A stretch of DNA of 64,000 nucleotides from Azolla caroliniana (GCA_043228905.1 JBHGNT010000002.1:3410001-3474000); one strand, 5' to 3'. Positions 1-12,267 are shown, numbered from the stretch's first letter. The notes: a model not told the origin generated them from the letters alone. A program made the numbers and translations.

Positions 1-104
1 AGAAGAAGAAATGAATGAATTGAGTTAAATCGATTTATTATTGATGTGTGAAAAAAAATAAACAATATATAGAAATGAATTGCTCTACATATTTTTACGG
101 CCAA

Positions 105-246
105 GGCCCACGTGGAAGACACGTAGGACGGGGACGTGGCAGATATAGTAAATCCATTACATATTCTAACATCGTAAAATTGGATTGGTCTGTTTTTCGT
201 TCTCTAGGCAAGCCTACGTGGAAGGCACGTAGGCGGTGACGTGGCA
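105..246 (+). promoter_or_regulatory. Duplicated ACGT-core promoter module upstream of NDL gene
   Basis: A palindromic G-box CACGTG lies at 109-114. It is followed by CACGTAGG at 120-127 and GACGTGGC at 133-140. The same order (ACGTG at 216-220, CACGT at 226-230, TGACGTGG at 237-244) recurs about 105 bases downstream. ACGT cores of this kind are bound by plant bZIP and bHLH factors. The placement about 600-740 bases before the NDL start codon makes a promoter role plausible. That role is inference; the motif duplication is directly visible. Confidence 0.5.
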
Positions 247-309
247 GGGCCCGGACACCTGGCGCGGTGACGGGGCGGAGGCCCTAAATTTGTCCGGCTA
301 AAGATGGCG

Positions 310-470
310 GGGACCAATCTCTCTCTAGACTCTCTCTCTCTCTCTCTCTCTCATTAATGCCAGCCACTCACCTCCCCCTTCATTCTCTCTCTCTCTCTCT
401 CTCTCTCTTCTGCAGGGTTTCGCCATAGCCAGCCAAGCAAGCTTTCTCTCTCTAGACTCACTCTGGTCTC

Positions 471-515
<45 letters not shown>

Positions 516-747
516 CCAGTCTCTGATCTGTCTGTGTCTGTCTGTCTGTCTGTCTCGCTCTGTCTTCGGCCCCCGAAACGATACGATTCCTGCTATATTT
601 TTCAGTTATTCGTGGAGCGAATCTCTCGGGAGGTTGTTTGTGAAGGGGAATGACTGAATTGGTCGCGCTCGCTAAGCACTGATATACTATGAAGGAGTTC
701 GCCTTCCTCTGCTGATCGGCCATGTCCGCTTCTTCTTAATTCTTCTT

Positions 748-778
<31 letters not shown>

Positions 779-815
779 ATTCTTCTTCTTAATTCTTCTT
801 TCTTCTTTCTTCTTC
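310..815 (+). repeat. Pyrimidine-rich leader with (CT)n and (TTC)n microsatellites
   Basis: Runs of CT occur near 334-351, 383-405 and 476-512. A (TTC)n run lies near 739-777, followed by imperfect TTC repeats to about 815. Such tracts are common in plant 5' leaders and core promoters, so this stretch probably holds the transcription start and 5' UTR of the NDL gene. The exact start site cannot be read from sequence alone. Long reading frames here on the minus strand are Arg-Glu repeats read from the microsatellite. Confidence 0.8.
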
Positions 816-851
816 GCAATCGTTGAGTTCCTTCTGAGCCGAAAACCTGCA

Positions 852-3800
852 ATGTCTGATCACGTCGCCATCAATTTGGACGCCGCTGAAACAATTCCAT
901 GGGGAGGACAGGTTTGCTTCCCGTAATCCTTCATTACTCTTCCAAATTTTTGATGTTTATGAAACTATCGCTGTCTCTTTCCCTCCATTCTTCTTCTTCT
1001 TCTCCTGCTCCTGCAGAGAACTGGACTTTGATTTCTCTCTTCTTCTTCTTCTTCTTCTTCTGCGGAGAACGGTTATCTTTCCTGTGAAATTTCCTTTTGC
1101 GTTCTTCAGCAGGCAGGCCCGAATTTCTCTTTTCTCTCCGTTCATTCTGCAGACAATGTCTGCCTTTTGCATTCTCGCCGTTCGTTCGAAAGAACATTCC
1201 TTCTGCGTTCTTCTTCACTAGGCAGGCTCGCTGTGGCATTCTCTCCCGTCTTTTGTGCAGAGAATGAACAGTGTTTCTTTCTCTCCGTTCTTCTTCAGAA
1301 GATGAATGCCTTTTCTTTCTAATTCTCTCATTCTGCGGAGAGGGGATGGTTTTTCTTTCTCTCCGTTCTTCTTCAGAAGATGAATGGTTTTTCTTTCTAT
1401 TCTCTCAGTCTGCGGAGAGGCAATGGCTTTTCTTTCTCTCCGTTCTTCTTCAGAAGATGAATGGTTTTTCTTTCTATTCTCTCATTCTGCAAAGAGGGAA
1501 TGGTTTTTCTTTCTCTCTGTTCTTCTTCAGAAGATGAATGCTTTTCTTTCTATTCTCTCATTCTGCGAAGAGGGAATGGTTTTTCTTTCTCTCCGTTCGT
1601 CTTCAGAAGATGAATGGTTTTTCTTTCTATTCTCTCATTCTGCGGAGAGGGAATAGTGTTTCTTTCTCTCCGTTCATCTGCATTTGCTTCCTTATCGTTA
1701 ACCTGCAGAGAATGGTTTTTCTTCTCGCATCATTAACATGTGCAAGCGGTTTTTTCTTCCGCGGAGAAACGGTTTGCTTTTTCTCTGCCTATCACTTAAC
1801 AATACGTCGTTCGCTTCAAAGCCATCCTTTTCTTCAAGGCTTGGTCGGACATTGCCGCTTCTGTTGATTGTAATACAAGGAGGGGACGGAGAAGAAGAAG
1901 ACGAAGGAAGAGACGGAGAGGAAGAAGAAGGAAGAACACGAATAAAGAAGAGAAAGCAGAAGAATTAAGAAGAAAGATATGTTGCCATGTTACCTGACTT
2001 CTACCGTCTGTGATTTCTGTAGGAGTACGTTGTGAAGACAACCTTTGGGCCTCTTTCAGTGTTTGTCTGTGGAGATCAAAGAAAGCCAGCGATGATAACT
2101 TATTCCGATGTTGCCTTGAATTGTAAGTCATAACTTATGTATTACTTATACATAAGTATATACGAATTCGTCATAATCTACAGCGTCTTTTTTCTGTATA
2201 TGCATGTACCTTTCAGTCATAGGCTATGTTGTTTTGTTTGATCTGAATTATTTTGTGTTTTTTGATGTTTAATACTCCCAGATATGTCATGCTTCCAAGG
2301 TCTTTTCTTCTGTCCCGAAGCTGCATCACTGTTGTTCCACAATGTCTGTGTTTATCATATTGATGCTCCAGGCCATGAGGTGATGAATTAACTAGCAATT
2401 TCTTTGTATATATTGCATTGAACATGAGAAAGCAATTGCTTCTGACTAACCTAAAACATTTCTCTAACGCTTGGTGTAATTTACTTCTACATATCTATCT
2501 ATATATAGCTTGGTGCTGCACCTATTGAAATGACCAAACAAACTGATCCCTTAAGCTCAGATAATTTGGCCGATCAAGTTGCTGAAGTTCTTGATTACTT
2601 CAGGTAATTAAGTCTCTGATTATTCTTCTGCTTGTTTCTTTCCTTCATTTCCTTGGCATATGCACATTGATTGAGCTTTGGTAAACTATAATGGAAACAC
2701 AGTTTGAAGGATGCTATATGTATGGGGGCTATGGCTGGGGCTTATATCCTCACTCTTTTTGCTGTGAGTAATCATTTCTCATCAACCTTTGCAAAATTAG
2801 TTGCATCCTTATGAGGAAGGATCATCTTGATTTATCTATCTTGTATGGCTTTTTATTTTATTGTAACTAAAGTTTCAGACTTTTGATTATAATAACTGGA
2901 ACGTTTCCCCAGTTTCATCATCTTGTTTTCTTGGATTTCTTTGCAGCTAAAGAACCCAGAGAGAGTTCTTGGATTGATATTGATTTCTCCTCTATGTCGA
3001 GCCCCAAGTTGGTCTGAATGGTTCTTCAACAAGGTTAGTCTATGCTTCTTGTTGATTTATATATTTTACCATTGAGGCCTTTGTATTTGAAATCTGCCTA
3101 CTACTCAATTCACTGAAAGATTGTTGAAATCTCAATTTTTCTCTGCAGTTGATGGGAAACCTTTTATACTTCTATGGAATGTGCAGTATGGTAAAGGAGA
3201 TCCTTCTTGGGCGCTTTTTCAGCCAAGTAAATTTCTCCATAATATCCTATTAAGTATGTTTAATTGCACACCTACTGGAAAATTTAAGCACTCAAGAGCA
3301 AGTAAGAACCCGTTCATAATAATTTATTGCCAATTCATTGCCTTAATGGAATAGGGAATGGATATTCCCTAGAAATTGTAGCATTCAAAGCTGTTCAAGG
3401 TCTCAAACCCTATCTCATATATTCAGTTCTACCCCTTTGAATATAATCAAACAGAAAATAGTTTGTTGTGGGCTCCAAGGAGATCTAATATTTGGTGCTC
3501 ACAAATGATTGGCCAAGCCAAACTGTGTTTGTGCGACCTTAGTTTTATGAATCATCTTGTTTTGATGGTATAAAGTATCAGAACTATCAAATTATTACTT
3601 CCTAAGGCAAAACTTAAAAGCAAAAGAGGTTAGGCATATGTTTATTCTTTCAGTGGATTAAACAGAAGATTTTCAGGAAGAGTTCCTTAGCATCCATCTT
3701 ATACAATTCAAAGCTTATTTTATAGTTTGTAACTTTTTTAGCATGCCCAATGTGGCATTATAACACTAATAATCGGATGAGTTCCAACAAAAAAATAAAC

Positions 3801-5436
3801 TAAAATGAAATGCCCAGTTTTCATGGACATATATATAATGCAATGCAGAAATAAGCCTTTTTACTCCTGAATGTATGATTTGACAGAAAATTTAAGATTT
3901 CTTCGACAAATGAGTATTTATCTACATTGTGCATTGCTTGCTGTGTTTGTATCCCCAATCATATTCATTTGCATGTCACATCAAAAGATCAATTTGGTTC
4001 CCTGGATAATTTCCAATAATTGTCTTCCTGAAATTCTGTATACTTGTGATTTAAATAAAAAATTAGTGTCCTGACTCACTCTGGGTGGTTACTGCAGGAT
4101 CTTCTTGATTCCGATTCAGACATTGTTCGGGCTTGTACAAGGGTGAGTGTCATATTCCATATCAGTGTTCTTTTAATGGGTTTTATTTTCACGCTTTCTG
4201 CTTAATAGATTGATTAAGCATACACCATTAATGAGACATATTATTTTATTTCTACACCACATAAATTAGTCACACATTAGTTAAGTAGAGTAACTTAATT
4301 TGTTGCCAAATCTTGATCTATCAACTTTGCATTACTTAGTTCCCAGAACTTGAGTACTTTGATAGCACAGTTCTCTGGCATTTCCGTGTTAATTTAGCAA
4401 GCATTGTGGCAAATTCATTTTGATAATTTATTTTCCTTCTTATTTTTCTACAACCAGCCAATTCCTTGGAAATAATTATTGACTGGAATCCCATTTTATC
4501 TTTCTGGCAGCTATTAGATGAGAGGCAAAGTGCAAATGTCTCACGATTTTTGCAAGCTATACATCAGTATGTATCGTGCTTAACAGCATGTTTCAAGAGC
4601 CTAATTATTAGCTATATCTTAAGCTGATTTTTTAATTCGTTTGTGCTTACAACAGAAGGAAAGATCTCACGAATTCATTGAAAAAGTTGACATGCCGTGT
4701 CCTGATGTTCACCGGTGAACATTCACCTTTCTATGATGAAGCTGTCCATATGAGCAAGCATGTGGATCGACGGTCAAGTGCCTTGGTTGAGGTACAAATA
4801 GGGTTTCTAGGATGGCTGTGAGAATTTGTATCAGTGATGATAACCTTAGCCTCCTTGGCCTCTATAGGCTTCTAGGAAGCTTGTGAGCATTTACATCGTT
4901 GCTAATCTTGTTTTTACTAGGTTTTCAGGATGCTTGTGAACATTTATATTAGTGATAATCTTGTCCTCAATAGGCTTATATTAGTAATAATCTTGTCCTC
5001 AATAGGCTTATATTATTGAAAATATTGTCCTGAAATAGGTTAAGTATTCTTGTGGGAATGTCTACATTGTGGATTGTCGATAATCTTGATCTTACTAGGT
5101 TTTCCTGATGATGTTTGTCTTCAAAATAGGTTTAAGAGGATGTTTATGAGCAATTTCTATTTATAATCTTGACGTGTGACACTCAAATGTTCTTTGTAGG
5201 TCCAAGCTTGTGGATCACTTGTGAGTGAGGAACAACCTCATTCAATGCTGGTTCCCATGGAATATTTCCTGATGGGTTATGGCTTCTATAAACCTCTCCA
5301 TTATTCAAACCATAGCACCTCATCACCCACTAGTCCACTGAGCCCACCTTGTATTTCGCCCGAGCTTCTCTCACCTGAAAGTCTCGGCATCAAGCTAAAA
5401 CCCATCAAGACGAGAGTAGTTCTTGATGAATGCTGA
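852..5436 (+). CDS. NDR-family protein, NDL/SF21 type (N-MYC downregulated-like)
   Basis: Eleven exons: 852-911, 2023-2122, 2282-2379, 2509-2603, 2703-2763, 2947-3033, 3149-3226, 4098-4142, 4511-4566, 4656-4791, 5200-5436. All introns are GT-AG and phases agree, giving 350 residues, the usual length for the family. The protein begins [20 protein letters not shown] and carries the NDR alpha/beta-hydrolase-like fold. Visible landmarks are [45 protein letters not shown] at the position of the hydrolase nucleophile elbow (no Ser, as usual in NDR proteins) and [12 protein letters not shown]. From family knowledge, Arabidopsis NDL proteins interact with G-protein beta/gamma and RGS1 and affect auxin transport, and sunflower SF21 is pollen and pistil expressed. 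Those roles are by homology. Intron 1 (1.1 kb) and intron 7 (0.87 kb) are the longest. The ATG is the first one in frame with the conserved N terminus. Confidence 0.96.
1266..1675 (+). repeat. Five-copy ~77-bp minisatellite in NDL intron 1
   Basis: The motif CAGAAGATGAAT recurs at 1296, 1374, 1451, 1528 and 1604, so the period is 76-78 bases. Each unit contains TTTCTTTCTCTCCGTTCTTC and a TCTGCGGAGAGG segment. The unit length is not a multiple of three. The reading frames crossing it are therefore repeat artefacts, and it lies inside intron 1 of the NDL gene. Confidence 0.9.
4800..5180 (+). repeat. Degenerate short tandem repeats in NDL intron 10
   Basis: Segments resembling TAGGTTTTCAGGATGCTTGTG followed by a short spacer and GATAATCTTGTCCT recur several times with changes. 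An exact short duplication (TTATATTAGTRATAATCTTGTCCTCAATAGGC type) lies near 4955-5010. The array fills nearly all of the intron between exons 10 and 11. Confidence 0.7.
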
Positions 5437-5669
5437 TCGATATACTACATTCTTTGACAACTTATATTAATCAGGGGAGACTACTGCATGGCCATAACCA
5501 TAACCATAACCTCATTAACAAGCTATTATTGTTGTTCCCCCCAGCCCCTGCCTTTTTGTTGACTTACCATGGAAGAGGCTGTATAGATTTGCGGTGTGAT
5601 GGAAATACAGTGATAGGACACAGATGAAAAAAATGTAGGATTCATCATTTTTGTATTCGCGAAGAAATT

Positions 5670-5675
5670 AATAAA
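5670..5675 (+). terminator. Probable polyadenylation signal of NDL gene
   Basis: AATAAA lies 234 bases after the NDL stop codon in T-rich DNA and is a reasonable poly(A) signal. The cleavage site is not determinable here. Confidence 0.5.
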
Positions 5676-5699
5676 TGTGACTTGGGCTCAGTTAGCTTT

Positions 5700-6840
5700 A
5701 GCATTCTTTTGTGTAAATTTGACAACATTTATTTGATCTCTTGAAATGATAAATTCAATTTGGCCATCTTCTGGCTTGAAATATTTAAAATAATTTTTTG
5801 AGTAATGAGAATTTCATGGAGGTTTGTATTAACTTATGGAAGTGTATACATGAATTGCTGTTTGATTACTGATTCTTGAATAGTTAAAACTTAACAGATT
5901 GAAATAGTTACATATACCCTTCTTTTGTAGCTTAATAACATTATTCAACCTCATTTATGGTCAATCCAACTTCTCCAGCTTGGATCAATAAATTGACGGG
6001 ATGTCAATGGTAGTAATAGCATGTATAGTGCGTAGAGCTCCGGTCTTTTTCTCCTACATAAGAGAAGGTGAATCTTCAATGAATAGATGCCAATACCAGC
6101 CATTCATTACTGATAATTTAGATGTGGATTAGAATCAAAGACTTTGCCAATGAAGAAGTTTCATCCTTGAAACTTAGCTATTGGATTAATCTCCTCGATG
6201 AACAGGTGTTATTAGTAATTTGTTTAGGTATGGATTTGTATTAAAAACCATAGTAATGGCTCCTCTTGGAGGAACGTTACATTCCAAAGTTGGCTACTCT
6301 ATGTATAGGTTAGTGCCAATACTACTCATATAAATGTCTTACTAATGGAGAAATTTTAACCTTGAAACTTAGCTATTCAATGCATAGTACGTAAAATTTG
6401 TGTTCGTCTAGCATAACATTCGTTTTCCTACGTTGGAAAACGAATGCGAATGTTATTCAAACATTCTTGTGTTTTTTTTCCCATTTTTTAGGCTTATTTA
6501 CCTCATAATAAATAGTTAATCCAAAAGTATGGTATTTAATATTCTTTGAGGGTGTTTTTCTTACGCGAATGATTGAAACATTCACGAATGCGAATGCACG
6601 TATGGTACGTATGGTTCATACTATGATTCAATGCATCTCCTTGAGGGAGACGTGAAATATTTCAGCACTCAAAGATGCATTATACATATATACACACACA
6701 CACACACACAAGGAGACGCATACGTACATAAATACATACATACATACGCATGTAAGTATACACATAAAATTTACTCTTTTTAACTTACAGTTTGACAGGA
6801 AGGACATAAAAGAGGCGGATGTGATAGGGGCAATCATGTG
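5700..6840. other. Intergenic, no gene seen
   Basis: AT-rich sequence with no credible coding exon. It contains a short (CA)n tract near 6697-6710 next to imperfect CATA repeats (to about 6760). Confidence 0.6.
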
Positions 6841-6844
6841 GAGT

Positions 6845-7990
6845 GATAGGGGTGAGATGTTGGATGCGGAAAATGAAGCATCTTCTAATTTTGGATAAGG
6901 ATGAGTGATGAAGGTGTTGAGGGTTGTTATAGGATTTAATGAGAAGACGAGGAGAGTAGTGTCACTTTGTTATTGTAACTACACAATTTTGGTGATAAAT
7001 TAGCGTGTGATGGTTGATGTCGTTTATGAAGCACAATTCATTTTTTTGATAAGGATGAATGATGGTGGTGTGGGGGCTGAAGCATAGTCTCTTGAGAAGA
7101 CCAGACTCCTTAATTGTTTGTATGTACAGGATTTTGGCGATAATCGGCGAAATGTTTGATGTGGACTTGATGAAGAAGAATCTATGTTTTTGATAAGGAC
7201 GAGTGATGAGGGTGTGGGGGGTGAAGCATATTCTCATGAGGAGATGAGGAAACAAGACTAGTTGTATTGTTGTATGTGTAGGATTTTGGTGGTATTCGGC
7301 GAGATGATTGATGTGGACTTAACAAAGCAGTTTTTATGGTTTGGATAAGGATGAGTGATGATGGTGTGGAGGCCGAAGCATATTCTAATGAGAAGATGAG
7401 GAATTTAAACTCATTTTATTGTCTATGTGCAAGAATTTGGTGGTAATCGGTGAGATGGTTGATGTGGATTTCATGAAGCAATTTGTATGTTTTTGATAAG
7501 GATGAGTGATGATGGTGCGGGGGTCAAAGCATTAGCTCATGAGGAGAGGAGAAAATTGACTTAATGTGTTGTTGTATGACACGAAGTCGGTGGTACCCGA
7601 CGAGATGGTGGATGTGGAAAGAGGACGCATATTTGTTAAGTTGACAGTATAATGTATTTGATTTGATGTGGATTTCATGAAGCAATTTGTATGTTTTTTA
7701 TAAGGATGAGTGATGATGGTGCGGGGGTCAAAGCATTAGCTCATGAGGAGAGGAGAAAATTGACTTAATGTGTTGTTGTATGACACGAAGTCGGTGGTAC
7801 CCGACGAGATGGTGGATGTGGAAAGAGGACGCATATTTGTTAAGTTGACAGTATAATGTATTTGATCGCCTTCAAATTTGTGATGTACAGGAAGTTGGTG
7901 GTAACCGGTGAGATGGTTGATGTGGAAAGAGGAAGCATATTTGTTAAGTTGACAGTATAATGTATTGGATCGCCTTCAAATTAGTGATAT
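6845..7990 (+). repeat. Satellite-like tandem array, ~150-bp unit
   Basis: The core GATAAGGATGAGTGATG (with variants) recurs at 6894, 7048, 7192, 7344, 7495 and, altered, 7699. Spacing is 144-154 bases, then 204. Units also share a GGTGAGATGGTTGATGTGGA-type block and an AAGCATATTCTCATGAGGAG-type block. The segment at 7461-7664 is repeated almost exactly at 7665-7868, which is the youngest event. A further partial copy lies at about 7890-7985. Stop codons in all frames exclude a conserved protein. Confidence 0.88.
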
Positions 7991-8284
7991 ACAGGCATGG
8001 CATACACTATTATCTACCTTGAAAGTTTCTAGTGGCATTGGGGGTTTTTTGGATAAAGATTATGTTGAACAGGAGCAGGTTGAAGAAGTATTGAAAGGTT
8101 CATAACTATGACATGTGAGAGCTTGTTTCCGAATATAAGTACTTTGCTTGTTGTCTACGGATATGATATCTTGCATTGTGTCTAAGGAATAGCTTGCAAT
8201 TAGTGGATTGTTTTCTCTACTTTGGATTTGCTTCCTCAATCAGTGTCTTACACAAGACGGGTTGGGGGGGAAAAAACTTTGTAT

Positions 8285-8350
8285 CTTGTAGCCTTTATGA
8301 CCCTTTTTATACAACTAATGGAAGGATATTTTGTTTTGGAAAAAAGAAGA
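8285..8350 (+). mobile_element. LINE 3'-end fragment
   Basis: The sequence ends in ACTAATGGAAGGATATTTTGTTTTGG followed by an A-rich run. The same terminal motif closes the LINE remnants near 17,040, 25,390 and 56,400, and in reverse orientation near 40,450, 41,440 and 54,240. It is only a short tail fragment. Confidence 0.6.
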
Positions 8351-10205
8351 AGTATACACATACATACATGTGCATTCATTCTTCTCCTTGTTATTCAATT
8401 TTCCACTTTCAATAATGAGCTAATTACATTACACCAAATCTTGAAGCTCCACTTATACATACGTATGTAAGTATACACATAAATACATGTGCATTATCTT
8501 GAGCTAATTGTCAACCTGCAATCCTCTTTGTTAATTAGCTAAGCAAGTTGTTGGGAGTGAGAAAACATATTCTAATTTACTTTGAACCTCATTATGTTTG
8601 TACCTAGGGTATGTTAATGCCATTAGAACAATGTTAAGAGAGACATTGTGTAACTATAAACCCAAACAACTCACTACAATAGGAGCTATAAGACATGGTT
8701 CTCATGCGTACCAAAAGTATCATTTTTCTTTGCAAATGTCATCATTGGAATTTGGAGTACACTATGTATTGAATTTGTTACCATGGGGAATAACATTGAC
8801 CCCAACTTACATGATCCCTTCACCATAATAAGGGCTTATGGGGTAGCCTAAACATCCACACATAAGTACCCTTCCGCAAAAAAATGGCTAATTAAACCAA
8901 TTTATTTGTACATGTATTGTGGATATAGAAATAGAAGAGTGTCTAGAAGACAAGACACAATGAGAGTCTATTAAAGATTGATTGATAAGAAAGATAAGGT
9001 TAAATGTAATATGGTACAAAGTTCTCAGACAATAATGTTCTCACAAACTCCATTGGAAGTACCAATATGTGTTTGTGAGGTAGAAGCTTTTCATAATCCC
9101 ACGTTGGGATAAAATGTATTTAGGTTATACCTCTATTTCAAAATACTTATGTACATCAAGACAACCCAATCTACACTAACCAACTCTCCATAAAATTATT
9201 AAGATACCTTTGTAATATGATGTTGTTCAATTGGGGTGAGTTTCGTAAATAAGTTGTCGAAATTCGAAGAAGGTCCTTTATTCGGCGAGTTTTAATGACT
9301 GAACTTTTTTGTTAATTTAGGGTCAAATTATATGTAAACTCACAATACATGACTTGTATTCAAGGGATAGCTTTTTTTTTGTATTTTTGCTATGAATTTG
9401 TAATTAGTCTATAAATTGATGGGCTAAAGAAGACAAAAACTCTCCACCCTTTTCCCCCCAATCTATAACCTTATCATATGGTTATAAAATTTTCCTTATT
9501 ATATAATTGTTTTCATGTTGACATACATACACGTTTTTGTGGTTGTTCTCTTTACCCCGTTTTCTCTATTTTTTACCTTTGGACCCGCCACATCACAACA
9601 TCCACTCCCACCAAACCTACACATCTTTTGGTATGTGTCAAGAATGACGGGGCCAAAGGTAGTCACTCTTTGTTTCCTACACTACTTGAGTTGCCTATCT
9701 TTATTCTTCCAATCTCCACCATGTCCATTCTTCATATCCTCCTTTTGGTCATGGCACCTCAACCTCCCTTTTGTCATGAATCCGCTTTTCCTTTTGCCCA
9801 ATCTAGGCCCCGTCCAAACATTGACCCTGACCACTCTTTGTAACTTTGGAACCCCCACATCATGACAATGTAACTTTGATTATGGATGGTGGCAAATTGT
9901 GAAAAGATAGTTGACATTCCAAATTGCCACTTCTAACAAATGTTTCATTCAGAAAATATTAATTAGAGTTTACCTTTGAGATTAAAGAGATGTGAACTAG
10001 TAACATGCAATTGTTTCTTTTGCAAATTGTTCAAGTGGAAGATAATACTCATTGGCTTATATAGTGTTTGATTGCTTGTCACATTCGATATTATATTCCT
10101 AAAATTCGACAAGTTTTGTTATGTTGTTAATTGGTGTTGAGATAATGTGTGTTTGCAAAGTTTGCATAGCTCAACCCGAGATTAAATCTGCACAATTTTC
10201 CTCTT
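8351..10205. other. Intergenic, no gene seen
   Basis: AT-rich DNA with scattered short reading frames that match no family I recognise. A TATACACATA...CATACATGTGCATT segment occurs twice, near 8355 and 8470. The stretch at 9480-9860 is C-rich on the plus strand and has two overlapping reading frames of about 120 codons, but no domain and no exon-like boundaries. Confidence 0.5.
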
Positions 10206-10210
10206 TCTAG

Positions 10211-11552
10211 GATATGATAGGGTATGCTAGAAATTTCTAAAAAGTGTGATGGGGAAACTCGGCTTTCAAGAGTCATGAATCAAAGGCACGTCAAGATTTT
10301 ATAGGAATGCCAGCAGTTGCGTTTCACTGGCAGGGGAAAGGGGCCCCTTCTTCCGAATATCGCAATCTGTACGACAGGGATGCCCACTGGCTCTATCCTT
10401 ATTTCTATTATACGCCGAATCACTCTCTAGCTTTCTCAACTCGTGGCATGTAAACCTATGTGGTCTTCTTGTGCCGAACTCTCACCAAAGCCTCCTGGAT
10501 ATAGATTTTGCAGATGACACTGCAATCTACTTGCAAGGGGACTTGGAAAATCTACAGAAGTTAGAAAGTGGATTAGTTGAATTTTGCCAGAGATCAAACG
10601 CCATGATCAATTCGCACAAATCTTGTGCAATATGGCTTTCTCATGACGCACATCCTACATTACACCCACATCATGCTTTCAAGTGGATCAATCAGGAGCG
10701 AGCACCAAATATTTGGGTTTCCAAATTGGATTCAATAGTCCTCCAGAGACTATGATTGCACAAGTTATTCACTCCATTTGACAAAAGTTGATACATTGGA
10801 GCTCGAAAAAACTCTCGCTATCAGGTTGCCTATCATGTTGGCCAAACTCGCAACAACATGGTATTCCCTATCATGTTGGACAATATCCAAGGAAAGTATA
10901 CATCATATTTAGTGTCTGGTACGCAACTACATTTGGTTTGGTAAGGAAGATCATGCAACCCGTGCCAAGGTGGCATGGCCTATACTCACATCACCTAAGT
11001 TGAGAGGAGGATTGGATCTGATTGATCCCCTCTCACAATCCAAAGCCCTACTTCCCAAATTTGCAGTGTGAGGACTCCAACATGGGGGATGACTATTCGA
11101 AAATGTTGTTGAGGTAAGGTTCGCTTACTTTACGCCACGATAGGCTACGAGGAGGAGGGATCTTTGATCCCAAGAGGTAGGGAATAACCAGACAAGATCA
11201 AAAGCCATGAATTGCGAGACAATGAATAAGAGGCACTAACTTTGAATATGGCAATTTGAGTACTCGCATATACTAGTCATAAATGGATTATAGATTCCGA
11301 TTTGATCAAAGTACAATAAGAATGGCACATATGTACTCACGAGAAGACATGGCTATGTAAGGTTAGTTGGGACCCTTTGCAATGGACGTGGTGTGATCCT
11401 TATGCGGGTCAAGGAAGCAAAGCCATCACTTTCTTCCAATTCACGACTAGATTGGGTCACCACATTCTAGCCGGTCAAACTGCCCAAGAGCCGACTGCTG
11501 CAAAGGTCTAGCACACATATCATGTTCCTCACACAATTATCACCAAGTTTTC
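10211..11552 (+). mobile_element. Truncated LINE, reverse-transcriptase part (copy 1)
   Basis: Non-LTR retrotransposon remnant. It begins within the reverse transcriptase and matches copy 2 from about position 15,330 onward (shared GTGATGGGGAAACT, GGGGCCCCTTCTTCC). Readable motifs are a QGCPLA-like block near 10,375 and the catalytic FADDTAIY at 10,507-10,530, followed by a thumb-like block ending in NSHKSCAIW. Frame changes and stops break the frame after 10,755. The GAGGAGGGATCTTTGAT segment near 11,150 matches copy 2 near 16,651. It runs into the assembly gap, so its 3' end is unknown. Confidence 0.85.
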
Positions 11553-11652
11553 NNNNNNNNNNNNNNNNNNNNNNNNNNNNNNNNNNNNNNNNNNNNNNNN
11601 NNNNNNNNNNNNNNNNNNNNNNNNNNNNNNNNNNNNNNNNNNNNNNNNNNNN
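11553..11652. other. Assembly gap (100 N)
   Basis: One hundred undetermined bases, the conventional length for a gap of unknown size. It separates LINE copy 1 from LTR-element-like sequence, so their true distance and orientation are not known. Confidence 0.99.
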
Positions 11653-12265
11653 ACAGGTGCTCAAAATTATATGTCTTTTGCTTGAGCCGTGCGTTGATCT
11701 GTCGATGGGCCCAGTCCTCGCAGTCCTTTTGCTGGCGGAGATATTCCTTTAGCCGTTCAATTTCCGTTTCCGCGGTCTTCCGCAGCTTGTCCTTTTCCTG
11801 TAGCACTTTGTCTTTTTCCTCCTTTAGCCGGTCGTACGCTTGATGGCCTTTCCGGAGGCTCTCCTCTACCCGGCGGAGGTTCTCAACAGTCTTCTTTAAT
11901 TCTGATTCAGCCGCTGTCTTCAATTCCCGTTCCCGGCTCCCTTCTTGTGCGGCAAGTTCATCTCTCAATTCCGCAAGCTCCTGGGCTTGCGCCGCATCTC
12001 TCTCTGGAACGGTTTCCGTTGCCGGGGTCTTATTGGTATGTATAGGTTGATCTGTTTCTTTATTCTGTACACTTACCGGAGTCACCGGTGATTGAATCTG
12101 TGTTGCCGTTAAGGCCATTTTGGCCATCTCTGTCATGACCTGATCTAAGTCTTTTTCAAGGCACCGGATTCTGGACCAGGCCGTCTCTAGTTGTTCGGTT
12201 GTGACGAGCAACCGTTCGCTTTTGCACTCTTTCTTCCACCTCAATATACCCCATTGCTCCGACAA
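11653..12265 (-). pseudogene. Coiled-coil gag-like reading frame, minus strand, partial
   Basis: An uninterrupted minus-strand frame of about 200 codons enters the gap. It is rich in Glu, Lys, Arg, Gln and Leu with heptad-like spacing (for example AELRDELAAQ, ENLRRVEESLRK, EEKDKVLQEKDKLRK), as in a long coiled coil. There is a Pro/Thr-rich linker near residues 55-90 and a C-terminal stretch before the gap reading EDWAHRQINARL. The first codon is TTG, with an in-frame stop upstream inside the inverted repeat, so the true start is missing. GC content and style match the plus-strand frame at 12,397-13,270 and differ from the AT-rich surroundings. I read both as parts of one LTR-type retroelement gag-like region. 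No protease, integrase or RT motif is visible, so the family is uncertain. Confidence 0.5.
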
Positions 12266-12267
12266 TC

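Noticed and set aside
325-723. 132-codon minus-strand frame with Arg-Glu repeats
   Set aside because: It is the (CT)n leader of the NDL gene read backwards; no domain.
1271-1867. Overlapping plus-strand frames rich in Phe, Ser and Leu
   Set aside because: Produced by the 77-bp minisatellite in NDL intron 1, whose period shifts frame at every unit.
9478-9865. Two overlapping ~120-codon plus-strand frames
   Set aside because: No domain, no splice context and no codon preference separating one frame from the other.
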